Part shown: positions 26,838-34,729 of the stretch, one piece after another
Layout: each line of letters starts with the position of its first letter
Position numbering within the stretch: the stretch's first letter is position 1
Source: Angelobacter sp036557225
GTDB taxonomy: Bacteria > Acidobacteriota > Terriglobia > Terriglobales > Acidobacteriaceae
DNA: 64,000 nucleotides
Assembly: GCA_036557225.1 (NCBI GenBank)
Contig: DATBHX010000126.1
Coordinates: 1-64,000, forward strand
Direction of reading: 5' to 3'
Position numbers and translations under genes: made by a program
The notes under the pieces: model-generated
The model's input: the letters and a program-made list of their open reading frames with translations, nothing else
What the model was told of the DNA's origin: nothing
The model's database searches: none

Positions 26838-27416
26838 TTAGAGCTGACTGGGAAGAAACAACGGTCCGCGCTGACAGCGCACTGGAAGACGTGTGCTGTC
26901 AGAGGGCAGGACTTCAATGAGTTGTTGGGAACGCTCATCAAACTGAAATGCCACAATCAACATCTGGGCCAGGAACTCTGTCGGTGGTGGAGGAGAGAGA
27001 GCGGAAGGACGACTGAGGCCTTCCGTCAAACTGCGGAGGCGGCCGATATGGATGTTTCCATCCCGGCCAACCTCCAGTGTCTCCGTGTTGTAAAGCCGTA
27101 CCACCCCGGATTCGAAGCTGAAAAGACCGGGCGGCAACAGAGCGTAGGCCAGTTTGCCGCGCCAAGCGCGGCTTCGCACGTCGATCTTTTCTGTATGAAC
27201 CGCCTTCGGCGTGAAGGGCGAAGCGAGGTCCCATTGCATGTCAGGAAGCAGATAGAGGCTTTGCGGGGGTTCGTCAGTGAGCGGAGCAACGCAGGTGTAG
27301 GCGCCCACCACATTCCAGGGAATCGGATGCGAAACCTGGCCCGAACAGGGAAGACCCAAACCGCAGGTGAGAGGCAGAAGAGCGAACCATGGCAGGTGAC
27401 GGGATTTGATGTTCAT
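26838..27416 (-). CDS. Secreted hypothetical protein (192 aa)
   Basis: The product has an N-terminal hydrophobic signal (about 8-27, ending SGQ) and is rich in Leu, Pro and Ser. Its 'SLYLLPDMQWDLASPFTPKAVHTEKIDVRSRAWRGKLAY' stretch suggests a beta-sandwich. Cys residues at the start and near the end could pair. Nothing identifies a family. It is convergent with the phosphoesterase gene and 28 bases downstream of the DUF2461 gene on the same strand. Confidence 0.6.
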   Translation of the reverse strand: MNIKSRHLPWFALLPLTCGLGLPCSGQVSHPIPWNVVGAYTCVAPLTDEPPQSLYLLPDMQWDLASPFTPKAVHTEKIDVRSRAWRGKLAYALLPPGLFSFESGVVRLYNTETLEVGRDGNIHIGRLRSLTEGLSRPSALSPPPPTEFLAQMLIVAFQFDERSQQLIEVLPSDSTRLPVRCQRGPLFLPSQL

Positions 27417-27444
27417 CGAGCCACTCCAAGTACTGCACTCGTGT

Positions 27445-28188
27445 TCAGAACGCGGCGAAGACCATTTTCTTGCGCTTTTCCTTGTGGGCGAATGGCCGGT
27501 TCAGGAATTCCACCATGGGTAACATCACAGCAAAGTGCTTCGCGATCTCTGTGACAACTTTGGGAGAAGTGACCAGTCTGGCATCCACCGTCGTTTCCAG
27601 AAACCACTGCTTGTGGCGTAATAGCTTGTCTGCGGGATGATCTTCTGCGTAGCCTTTTGGCATTCGCGTCATCTGCTCGCCTTGCAGGCCGCCGAGCCGT
27701 TTGATTGGTTTATCCGCCAGAATCTGACGAAATTCTTCATGCTGCTCCGCCACCAGTGCGCGATAAGCCAGCAACTCGTCGCGCTCCGGCGCATAGACAC
27801 CACCAAAGATCAGCAGCTCTTTTTCAGTGAAATGGAAATAAAAGACGGCGCCTCCGCGCTTGAGGGCTGTGCTACGGGGAAAGATAGCGGAAACGCGGGT
27901 CTTGTAAGGCGTCTTGTCTTTGGAGAAGCGCGTATCGCGGTAGATGCGGTAAACGGACTTTTGGGGTGGCGTGATGTACTGAGGAGCAAAGTCCATGAAC
28001 CGATGGTTCAGCGCTTCAATCAGCTCCAGCATGGGAGCTTTGATCAGCGTTTCGAATTTTTCTTTGCGCGGCTGAAACCATTCACGACGGTTGTTACGCT
28101 TGAGTGCGCGCAGGAAGGAGAGCGCATCAGGGGAGAAGCCGGGGAATTTGGACTTCATTAGTTCAGGAACGAGAGAAACCTGGGCCAT
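27445..28188 (-). CDS. DUF2461 / TIGR02453 family protein
   Basis: The product matches this uncharacterised family: 'FPGFSPDALSFLRALKRNNRREWFQPRKEKFETLI' at the start, 'YRIYRDTRFSKDKTPYKTRVSAIFPR' in the middle, and 'LRHKQWFLETTVD' near the end. The family is widespread and cytosolic, with no assigned activity. An internal Met at 28155 (MKSKFPGF) is the alternative start. The length of 236-247 aa is normal. Confidence 0.9.
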   Translation of the reverse strand: MAQVSLVPELMKSKFPGFSPDALSFLRALKRNNRREWFQPRKEKFETLIKAPMLELIEALNHRFMDFAPQYITPPQKSVYRIYRDTRFSKDKTPYKTRVSAIFPRSTALKRGGAVFYFHFTEKELLIFGGVYAPERDELLAYRALVAEQHEEFRQILADKPIKRLGGLQGEQMTRMPKGYAEDHPADKLLRHKQWFLETTVDARLVTSPKVVTEIAKHFAVMLPMVEFLNRPFAHKEKRKKMVFAAF

Positions 28189-28242
28189 GGATTTACCTTC
28201 TTATGCCGCCCCAGAAGGGCTCAATTCGTTTTTGCCGTCTAC

Positions 28243-28290
28243 ACAGGCCTTACGGCCTGGGCTCAATCATTTGGCGCCTGCGGCGCTGCA
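28243..28290. repeat. Palindromic intergenic element between DUF2461 and thrS genes
   Basis: ACAGGCCTTACGGCCTGGGCTC contains the palindrome AGGCCTTACGGCCT and is followed by GGCGCCTGCGGCGC. This paired-palindrome layout resembles REP-type elements. It lies in the 169-base spacer. I see no other copy in the window, so the call rests on structure only. Confidence 0.45.
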
Positions 28291-28357
28291 CTTGTTGATC
28301 GCCGCGAGAGGCCTAGAAGAAAAATGGCTTATCGCGTGCATCAGCGCAAAGGGACGG

Positions 28358-30418
28358 CTAAGTAAGATTCACAGCCTTGTCTGCGATCAGCTTCTTTACT
28401 CGCTCCACAAACTGCGCAACCGGCACCGTGCCCTCGGGTTGTTGCTGGCCGCGGACGCGCACGTTGACGGTACCCGCCTCAGCTTCTTTTTCGCCGACAA
28501 CCAGCACAAACGGCACCTTTTGCAGAGCGTGCTCGCGTACTTTGGCATTCATTTTTTCATTGCGATCATCCAGGTGCACACGGATGCCGGCGCTTTGCAA
28601 CTGCTCAGTGACTTTTTTGCCGTAGTCGGTGTGCTTCTCGCTGATGGGAATCACTGCAACCTGGACAGGCGAGAGCCAGACGGGAAATGCTCCAGCGTAG
28701 TGCTCCAGCAGCACGCCGAAGAAGCGCTCGACCGATCCATACAGCGCGCGATGTACCATGAGCGGCTGTTTGCGCGTGCCGTCTTCGGCAACGTATTCCA
28801 GCTTGAACCGTTCCGGCAGGTTCCAGTCGAACTGAATGGTTGAAAGCTGCCACAGACGTCCGATGGCGTCCACCAGTTTCACATCGATCTTAGGGCCGTA
28901 AAACGCGGCTTCGCCGGGAATAACCTTGTACGGGATATTCAGCTTCCTGAGGACTTTCTCCAGCGAGTTGTTGGCGAGGTTCCACATCTCGTCGCCGCCG
29001 ATGAACGTCTTCTTGTCGTTTGGGTCCCAGGTGCTGAGTTCGACCTGATATTCGCTGAAGCCGAAAGTCTTCAAGACGGCAATGGCGAAGTCGATGCAGC
29101 CTTCAATCTCAGATTCAATCTGTTCCGGCGTGCAGAAGATGTGGGCATCGTCCTGGGTAAAGCCGCGCACGCGCAGCAGCCCATGCATCACGCCGGAGCG
29201 TTCGTACCGATAACACGTTCCCAGTTCGCCCAGGCGAACGGGCAGATCGCGATAGGAGCGGAGAGAGTTGGCATAGATCAGGATATGGCCGGGGCAGTTC
29301 ATCGGCTTGACGCGGTAATCCGCATCGTCCAGTTCCATGGGCGTAAACATGTTTTGCGCGTAATGGCCTTCATGCCCGCTGGTCTGCCATAGATTCACGC
29401 GGAAGACATGCGGCGTATAGACGAGCGAGTAGCCGCGCTTGAGATACTCGTTGCGCATCCAGTCTTCCATCTCCTTGCGAATCAGGCCGCCCTTGGGGTG
29501 CCAGAAAATCAGCCCGGGACCGGCAAGTTCCTGGATGCTGAATAGATCAAGCTGCTGGCCGAGCACGCGGTGGTCGCGCTTTTTGGCTTCTTCGATGGCG
29601 TGCAGGTGCTGCTCCAGATCTTTCTTGCTGAAGAACGAGGTGCCGTAGATGCGCTGGAGCTGCGGGTTCTTTTCGTCGCCGAGCCAATAGGCGCCGGCGA
29701 TGCTGGTGAGCTTGAAAGCCTTGATGCGGCCGGTGGAAGGCACGTGGGGGCCGCGGCAGAAGTCCACGAACTTGCCGTTGCGATAGGTGGAGATGGGATC
29801 GCCGGGCCGGGTGAACTGCTCAATGAAGTGGACCTTCATGAAGTCGCCATCTTGCTTAAATCGAGCGAGACCTTCGTCGCGCGGGATGAACTCGCGGACG
29901 AATGGCTCGTCTCGGTTCACCACCTCCTGCATGCGCTTTTCGATCTTCTCGAGATCTTCGGGCGTGAAAGGCGTGGGTCGATAGAAATCGTAAAAGAAGC
30001 CGCTGTCGGTTGGCGGGCCATGGCCGAGCTTGGTTTCAGGAAAGAGCTCAAGCACGGCGGTCGCAAGCACGTGCGCGGAAGAATGGCGATAGACTTCAAG
30101 CGCCTCGGCGTCGCGGTCGGTCATCAGGCGGAGTTCGACGTCGTGCTCCAGAGGCTTGCTGAGATCGGCGAACTGCCAGCCATCTTTGGATTGCGCGGCG
30201 TGCATGCTGGCAGGAGTTTTGGCTCCGTCGGCAGCCTGGGCTGCAGTTGCGCTTTGGGCAATTCCCGCACTGCCGGTCGCTGCAGACTTGATTTTTGCAA
30301 CCAGAGCGGCGTCGGCCAGGCGCGGGCTGATGGAGCGGGCGACGTCGAGCGGCGTGGCGCCTTTGGGAACTTCTTTTTTGCTTCCGTCGGGAAGCGTGAC
30401 TTGGATGATTTCGGGCAT
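28358..30418 (-). CDS. thrS: Threonyl-tRNA synthetase
   Basis: ThrRS charges tRNA-Thr in the cytoplasm. Order of domains: TGS-like N-terminus 'IQVTLPDGSKKEVPKGATPLDVARSI', editing domain with 'YRHSSAHVLATAVLELFPETKLGHGPPTDSGFFYDF', catalytic core with motif 2 'TCYRYERSGVMHGLLRVRGFTQDDAHIF', and a class IIa anticodon-binding domain. At 686 residues it is a little long: an Ala/Ser/Thr-rich insert of about 30-35 residues lies at 45-80, between the TGS and editing domains. The rest looks intact. Confidence 0.96.
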   Translation of the reverse strand: MPEIIQVTLPDGSKKEVPKGATPLDVARSISPRLADAALVAKIKSAATGSAGIAQSATAAQAADGAKTPASMHAAQSKDGWQFADLSKPLEHDVELRLMTDRDAEALEVYRHSSAHVLATAVLELFPETKLGHGPPTDSGFFYDFYRPTPFTPEDLEKIEKRMQEVVNRDEPFVREFIPRDEGLARFKQDGDFMKVHFIEQFTRPGDPISTYRNGKFVDFCRGPHVPSTGRIKAFKLTSIAGAYWLGDEKNPQLQRIYGTSFFSKKDLEQHLHAIEEAKKRDHRVLGQQLDLFSIQELAGPGLIFWHPKGGLIRKEMEDWMRNEYLKRGYSLVYTPHVFRVNLWQTSGHEGHYAQNMFTPMELDDADYRVKPMNCPGHILIYANSLRSYRDLPVRLGELGTCYRYERSGVMHGLLRVRGFTQDDAHIFCTPEQIESEIEGCIDFAIAVLKTFGFSEYQVELSTWDPNDKKTFIGGDEMWNLANNSLEKVLRKLNIPYKVIPGEAAFYGPKIDVKLVDAIGRLWQLSTIQFDWNLPERFKLEYVAEDGTRKQPLMVHRALYGSVERFFGVLLEHYAGAFPVWLSPVQVAVIPISEKHTDYGKKVTEQLQSAGIRVHLDDRNEKMNAKVREHALQKVPFVLVVGEKEAEAGTVNVRVRGQQQPEGTVPVAQFVERVKKLIADKAVNLT

Positions 30419-30611
30419 AAGTGTCGTGACACAGCCGCATTCGGCTGCGGCAGGTGATCTTTCAGTCTAGCGAAGCAGGAAAGACGGGGTCAAACCTTGA
30501 TGGGGATAGGAGACAGAGCCTTCCAAAGTTGCACCCCCCCACCCCAAGCGGCCGGGCCAGTGCGGACAGCGCAACACGTCGAGCAAGGAGCAAAACGAGG
30601 ACACTGACGCA

Positions 30612-31001
30612 TTACCTCAGTTTTGCCCAAAAGAAGCATATGAAGATCACGTAAGCCGCGACGATTGTGGGAATCTTAGTCCAAAAGAAAACCAATGCGG
30701 GGTAGTTTATCCAGTCTGGTAGCGCGACAGAGTCGTCGTCCTGCTTGCTTTCTTTTTCTAGCTTGCGAGCCCAGATTGCCCACATAAGTGTTCCAGATAC
30801 ATACTGCAAGAAGTCTAGGGTAATTCCAAGAACGATCAGTACCGCTGCAGGCATCAGATCATTGGGAATCCTTGATTGACCCTGTACTTCAGCCTTAAAC
30901 ACCCATATCAGAGCAACGCCCGCGAGCGCCATCTGGCGGATAATGTCACTAACTTTTCCAGAATGAAAATAATAGTTCTCTCTCACACCGGACAGTTTCA
31001 T
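30612..31001 (-). CDS. Small membrane protein of the island (129 aa)
   Basis: The protein starts MKLSGVRENYYFHSGKVSDIIRQ and has three or four predicted spans (about 23-40, 49-78, 100-126), with an acidic loop 'KLEKESKQDDDSVALPD' between them. The 5' end overlaps the preceding frame (30949-31233). No family is recognised. In an island with defence-like genes a membrane protein could be an effector, but nothing in the sequence shows this. Confidence 0.6.
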   Translation of the reverse strand: MKLSGVRENYYFHSGKVSDIIRQMALAGVALIWVFKAEVQGQSRIPNDLMPAAVLIVLGITLDFLQYVSGTLMWAIWARKLEKESKQDDDSVALPDWINYPALVFFWTKIPTIVAAYVIFICFFWAKLR

Positions 31002-31233
31002 TGGCGCTTCTTCTTTTTCTTCGCGATTCGTTTAACAGATCGCCTTTGGCTTGATCTTTTCTTGGCGGCCTTCTTGTGCTTATGAGGACCACCGCTTCCT
31101 GTATCGTAGTAGTCTCTCGATCGCGAGCTAGAATCGCCCGAATCGCCCGACCCATTTGGGACCATTCGATGCCTCCCAAAAGAATTTCATCAACTTCGAA
31201 AATCCTATTACAGAATACCAAGACGTTTGCCAT
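30949..31233 (-). CDS. Possible small basic protein (94 aa), overlapping
   Basis: This frame fills the gap between the dCTP-deaminase-like gene and the membrane-protein gene, overlapping the latter by 53 bases. The N-terminal half looks natural (MANVLVFCNRIFEVDEILLGGIEW), the rest is rich in Arg and Lys. The overlap and composition leave its reality in doubt. The same bases may simply be the leader of the next gene. Confidence 0.3.
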   Translation of the reverse strand: MANVLVFCNRIFEVDEILLGGIEWSQMGRAIRAILARDRETTTIQEAVVLISTRRPPRKDQAKGDLLNESRRKRRSANETVRCERELLFSFWKS

Positions 31234-31264
31234 CTAAAAAGTTACTCTTAAAACACGGGTGCAA

Positions 31265-31948
31265 TCATTGCGGACGCCTCTTGGGCTTAAGAAATTTGAA
31301 CGTAGGAACTGAAATCTGGCTTCGCGGGATACCAATCCTTTCCAGGTCTTTCTCAGGGTCTTGAAATCTCGGCGCTTCCGGATAAACAGGTGCTAGATAT
31401 GTGCCAGCAAGCTTATGTTCTTTGGCATCGTGTTGTGACAGTTCCATAAACACGAGCTGGCCGATCATGCGTCCCGGGTACAAGAGTAGTGGTGTGTTTG
31501 ACACATTTGCGATTTCGAGGGTGAGACAGCCTCGGTACCCCGGGTGAATCCACGGTGCAGTCTCAATGACTATGAAAGTCCGTGCTATTGAAGATTTGGT
31601 CAGTATTTGTCCGCAAAGATCGTCTGGCATTTTCAAAAATTCGAGTGTGGCCCCTAATACGGTCTGGTGGGCTGGAACAACCAAATACCTACCCAAGGGA
31701 ACATTCACCTGAACATGAGATCGTCGCGACAAATTGCGTGACGGATAATAGAAAGGCGCTGGCGGCACCTGCGGCAAGAGAAAATGTGTTCCAAGGCGCA
31801 CGTCGATCGCGTCCATGTTGGCGGTATCTTCAAAGATCGTTGTTCTTTGTAAAAGGGGCGTTATGACCAATGAATCTTTTTTTGAAACATCAAGATTTAA
31901 CCGTTTGAGTAACTCCGATTTATGAACAACAGCCACGTTATTTTTCAC
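31265..31948 (-). CDS. dCTP deaminase/dUTPase-like protein
   Basis: The 227-residue product has the Dcd/dUTPase beta fold signatures: 'MDAIDVRLGTHFLLP', 'LCGQILTKSSIARTFIVIETAPWIHPGYRGCLTLEIANVSNTPLLLYPGRMIGQLVFMEL'. The nucleotide-binding SSIAR (119-123) and the Glu after PGYRG (about 145, equivalent to the catalytic Glu of Dcd) are present. It would deaminate dCTP or hydrolyse dUTP. The gene overlaps the metallopeptidase gene by 11 bases. A second GTG at 31936 is the alternative start. Stand-alone Dcd proteins occur both in metabolism and in anti-phage systems that deplete dCTP. Confidence 0.85.
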   Translation of the reverse strand: MKNNVAVVHKSELLKRLNLDVSKKDSLVITPLLQRTTIFEDTANMDAIDVRLGTHFLLPQVPPAPFYYPSRNLSRRSHVQVNVPLGRYLVVPAHQTVLGATLEFLKMPDDLCGQILTKSSIARTFIVIETAPWIHPGYRGCLTLEIANVSNTPLLLYPGRMIGQLVFMELSQHDAKEHKLAGTYLAPVYPEAPRFQDPEKDLERIGIPRSQISVPTFKFLKPKRRPQ

Positions 31949-33329
31949 CCCTAAGAAGTCGGCTATCCTCTAATGCCTTCAGAATCCAGAGTTCCAGCCT
32001 CTCCGTAAATTGGCTTCTGGTATCGACAGACTTCGGATCTTTTCCTGCAATGTTTGATATTAGATCGGCCATATGATCGAGGTAAAAAAAGAAGCCAGCA
32101 TTGATTAGGACTATAGGCGACGGAGTTATAACTTTCTTTCTTAGAATTATGGTGGAGGGAACTATTGCACGCTTTAGGTAATCGTATATTTTGGGAGATT
32201 GATTTTCAAAGCTAGTAATCTCTTTTGTGGAGACAGCAACTTTAGTCGGTAGAAATGTCAGAAGCCATTCACAAACCTCAAAATAACATTTTAAGAATCG
32301 CTCCTCATCTACCGGAAGAGCGTATTCGATGTGTAATTCTTTCGTTGGTGAGGCTGATTTTCTGAGAACATCTACGAACGCCGACGAACTCTTATCGACC
32401 ACCGGCCACCATCCAAGCTGCTTGAGCAACTTGAAATGGGCCTCAAAGCGCGCCATCTCTGCTGGGTGATCCTGGATAAAGAAATGGAAGTCGCTAAGTT
32501 GACTTTTTGGCTCCCCAATCAAGTGCGTTGCGTCAGTCAATTCGATAAGCGCAAAAGAATACGCTGGACCGATCAGACAAATCGCAAATAGGTCGCAAAA
32601 AATCTCCTCAATCCAGCTCTCAAGGAGATCGCGACACATTGTAATGTCTTCTTCATTCAGTGCGTGGCCGATGTCTTTCTCTAATGTCTCAAGTGCTTTA
32701 TCGATTTCTGGCACAACCTCTGTTACGAAATGCTCCTGATACACGAAATGGCCCATTTCGTGGGGAAGAAGACAGTTCAAGAAAAAGCCATTTGCTTGAG
32801 AATAAGGAATTCCGACAACTCCCATGCGAGGTGGGAGTCGTGTCCCTTTGATCAGGTCGGCTATGTCGTTAGCCCGCTGTATCAAAATACCGGAGGGAAC
32901 TTGCAAATAGTTCAATTCATTGATAAGAAAAACTGTAAACGTTATGTCCTTGAGGTCATCGATGCTCTCGATTGCATCCTGCAGTACAGTTGTCAGAGGG
33001 GCAGGTAGATGCAGAGTGTCTGCGTCCAATACAGGCTTAAGATATTCGTGTACAGTTTCCCAATGAGCGCGTAAGTCTGATAGTTTTAAACGCTTTGAGA
33101 AGGCTGTGCGGGCATCTTTAGCGGCTTCTGCCGGGAAACCGTTAAGAAATGCCTTGGTCTCTTCACCTAAGCGCTTTATCTTCGCAAAAAGAGAACGCGA
33201 TGAACGCGGATAGACAGGATATTCATTAATATCCGTGCACAGACGAATGACAGAATCAACAAATCTATAAAGCGCCGCAGATTCCTGTCGAACCGTTTCT
33301 TTCAGGTCGTTCACGTTCGTGCGCTTCAC
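31938..33329 (-). CDS. HEMGH metallopeptidase-like protein (463 aa)
   Basis: The cytosolic 463-residue product contains 'NCLLPHEMGHFVYQEH' (HExxH at 190-194), the zinc motif of gluzincin-like peptidases. 'ESWIEEIFCDLFAICLIGPAYS' follows at about 238-258, with Glu/Asp that could be the third ligand. The N-terminal part is helical, and the C-terminal part has no recognisable domain. It overlaps the upstream 137-residue gene by four bases (ATGA) and the downstream dCTP-deaminase-like gene by 11, so all three are one translationally coupled operon. Overall family not recognised. Confidence 0.7.
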   Translation of the reverse strand: MKRTNVNDLKETVRQESAALYRFVDSVIRLCTDINEYPVYPRSSRSLFAKIKRLGEETKAFLNGFPAEAAKDARTAFSKRLKLSDLRAHWETVHEYLKPVLDADTLHLPAPLTTVLQDAIESIDDLKDITFTVFLINELNYLQVPSGILIQRANDIADLIKGTRLPPRMGVVGIPYSQANGFFLNCLLPHEMGHFVYQEHFVTEVVPEIDKALETLEKDIGHALNEEDITMCRDLLESWIEEIFCDLFAICLIGPAYSFALIELTDATHLIGEPKSQLSDFHFFIQDHPAEMARFEAHFKLLKQLGWWPVVDKSSSAFVDVLRKSASPTKELHIEYALPVDEERFLKCYFEVCEWLLTFLPTKVAVSTKEITSFENQSPKIYDYLKRAIVPSTIILRKKVITPSPIVLINAGFFFYLDHMADLISNIAGKDPKSVDTRSQFTERLELWILKALEDSRLLRGEK

Positions 33330-33739
33330 CTGGTGGCAGCAACACGCTTTGTGATCGGCGGATGATTGTAGTGGTACAGAGCCCTGCTTTCCAAGGCGTC
33401 AAAAAACTGGATAGCAATTAGAGCACTGTTCCGCCGACCCTGTCGTGTGTTGGAATTCAGGACGCTATTTAGCTTTTCGATGAGGTCTTTCTTGTCAGTG
33501 ACTCTCAGAATTTCGTTGAGCGTTATCACGTTCTCATAACGATCAAACGGGCCTCGATCCTTAAGTGTCTTAACGGGGGTAGGCTTGTTAACACTGTTTA
33601 GGGAATTCAAGACCTGCCGCAAGCCAACTTCGAGATTTCGCGTCCTCTCGTCGCGCTCCGCCAAGACTATCAGCGAATCCGTGAGTCTCCGAACATTCGC
33701 CGCAAAAGCCAAGTAACGAGCTCTCGATTGCACTCTCAT
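33326..33739 (-). CDS. Small helical protein opening the peptidase/deaminase operon (137 aa)
   Basis: I put the start at ATG 33739 (MRVQSRARYLAFAAN) because AAAGGAGAG lies just upstream. A longer frame from 33832 lacks such a site. The product is basic, mostly helical, and contains 'ENVITLNEILRVTDKKDLIEKLNSVLN' and 'SALIAIQFFDALESRALYHY'. It has no known motif. Tight coupling with the next gene suggests it works with the metallopeptidase-like protein, perhaps as a partner or inhibitor (inference). Confidence 0.6.
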   Translation of the reverse strand: MRVQSRARYLAFAANVRRLTDSLIVLAERDERTRNLEVGLRQVLNSLNSVNKPTPVKTLKDRGPFDRYENVITLNEILRVTDKKDLIEKLNSVLNSNTRQGRRNSALIAIQFFDALESRALYHYNHPPITKRVAATR

Positions 33740-33903
33740 TGGGCTCTCCTTTCTGCATAAGCTAAACTCATGCTCGTGTCGATATGGGAACGTTGGGTTT
33801 TGTAGGTTACTACATTCGCTTTTTATTCGCAACTCTACAACCTGCTCTTTGCCTACTAGATGTTGTGTGTATCAGTTTGGATGCTCAACATTATGTATGA
33901 TCA

Positions 33904-33996
33904 GGTAAAATCGGGTAAAAGTCAATACGTTATACTCCGAAATTATTGAAAACAATCGATTGATGTCTTTTTGATTGTTGGTAAAACTGGGTAAAC
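33904..33996. promoter_or_regulatory. Paired GGTAAAA/GGGTAAA boxes in the divergent control region
   Basis: GGTAAAATCGGGTAAAA at 33904-33920 and GGTAAAACTGGGTAAAC at 33980-33996 are two direct repeats with the same spacing. They lie in the 272-base region between the 137-residue gene (minus) and the AbrB/MraZ-like gene (plus). A TATACT at 33931-33936 lies between them. The repeats could be operators for the regulator, or iterons of a replication origin. The second contains AAAACTGGGT, which recurs at 38686-38695. Confidence 0.5.
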
Positions 33997-34011
33997 TGTG
34001 TTCTTGCTGCA

Positions 34012-34491
34012 ATGAGCACAGAATTCATCACCCCGGTCCATACGACTACGGACACCTCGAATCGTGTTACGTTGCCTAAGCATTTTTCCGACCGGATTCC
34101 TTGGTTAGAGGGAAAAGAACCTGTTCGTAGTTGGGTGCTGCTCATCGAGGCGGGCAGGTATCGTGTTCTCTCAGACGAGCAGGTAAAGGGTGATCCGCAA
34201 TTGGAGCCCGTTCGATCATTGATTCTGGATGGAAAGTCTGCTGCGGAGCTCGAACCTACACACTCGGATGATATTAGGCGAGCGGCGATTGTTGCACGAA
34301 TTTTGCCTGCCCTGGTGGCGCCTCCACCACCTGGCTGGAGACTTTCCTTTCCACGAGCATTCGATGTTTTTGCTCCGTCAGATTGTGACGTAAGGGCAGT
34401 TTCAAATCTCTTATCACTCGAAGGGTACTGGGAAATCTGGTACACAGACATTCTTCGCCGAACGGCTGTGTTGCCTTGGCAGAGACGTTGA
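34012..34491 (+). CDS. AbrB/MraZ-like DNA-binding protein (159 aa)
   Basis: The first half ('SNRVTLPKHFSDRIPWLEGKEPVRSWVLLIEAGRYRVLSDEQV') resembles a SpoVT-AbrB swapped-hairpin domain. The second half ('GWRLSFPRAFDVFAPSDCDVRAVSNLLSLEGYWEIWYTDIL') looks like a second, so the layout is MraZ-like (two AbrB halves). It is divergent from the peptidase operon and next to paired GGTAAAA boxes, suggesting autoregulation. The match is by pattern only and weaker than for standard MraZ. No ribosome site is evident before ATG 34012. Confidence 0.55.
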   Translation: MSTEFITPVHTTTDTSNRVTLPKHFSDRIPWLEGKEPVRSWVLLIEAGRYRVLSDEQVKGDPQLEPVRSLILDGKSAAELEPTHSDDIRRAAIVARILPALVAPPPPGWRLSFPRAFDVFAPSDCDVRAVSNLLSLEGYWEIWYTDILRRTAVLPWQRR

Positions 34492-34729
34492 ATCTGGTGT
34501 GAGCCTAGTTGATGATCCACGGGCGGTAATGATTTCAGAATTGCCGAAACCTGGCAATCGCGATTGTGCCGAGAATTATCCTGGCTTAAACAGAGGCGTT
34601 GACTCACTTTTCCACTAGCCTTCACAAAACCATGCCCTGAAACGGTGCAACTCGCTCGGCCCAAATCACCGCTGTTTGGACAAAAAGATTTAGCAAATGT
34701 TGCCAGTTTTTTTACATCTTTTCGTGTGT

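Noticed and set aside
33326..33832. 168-residue form of the first gene of the peptidase/deaminase operon
   Set aside because: ATG 33739 has a strong AAAGGAGAG site; the extra N-terminal residues look non-coding.
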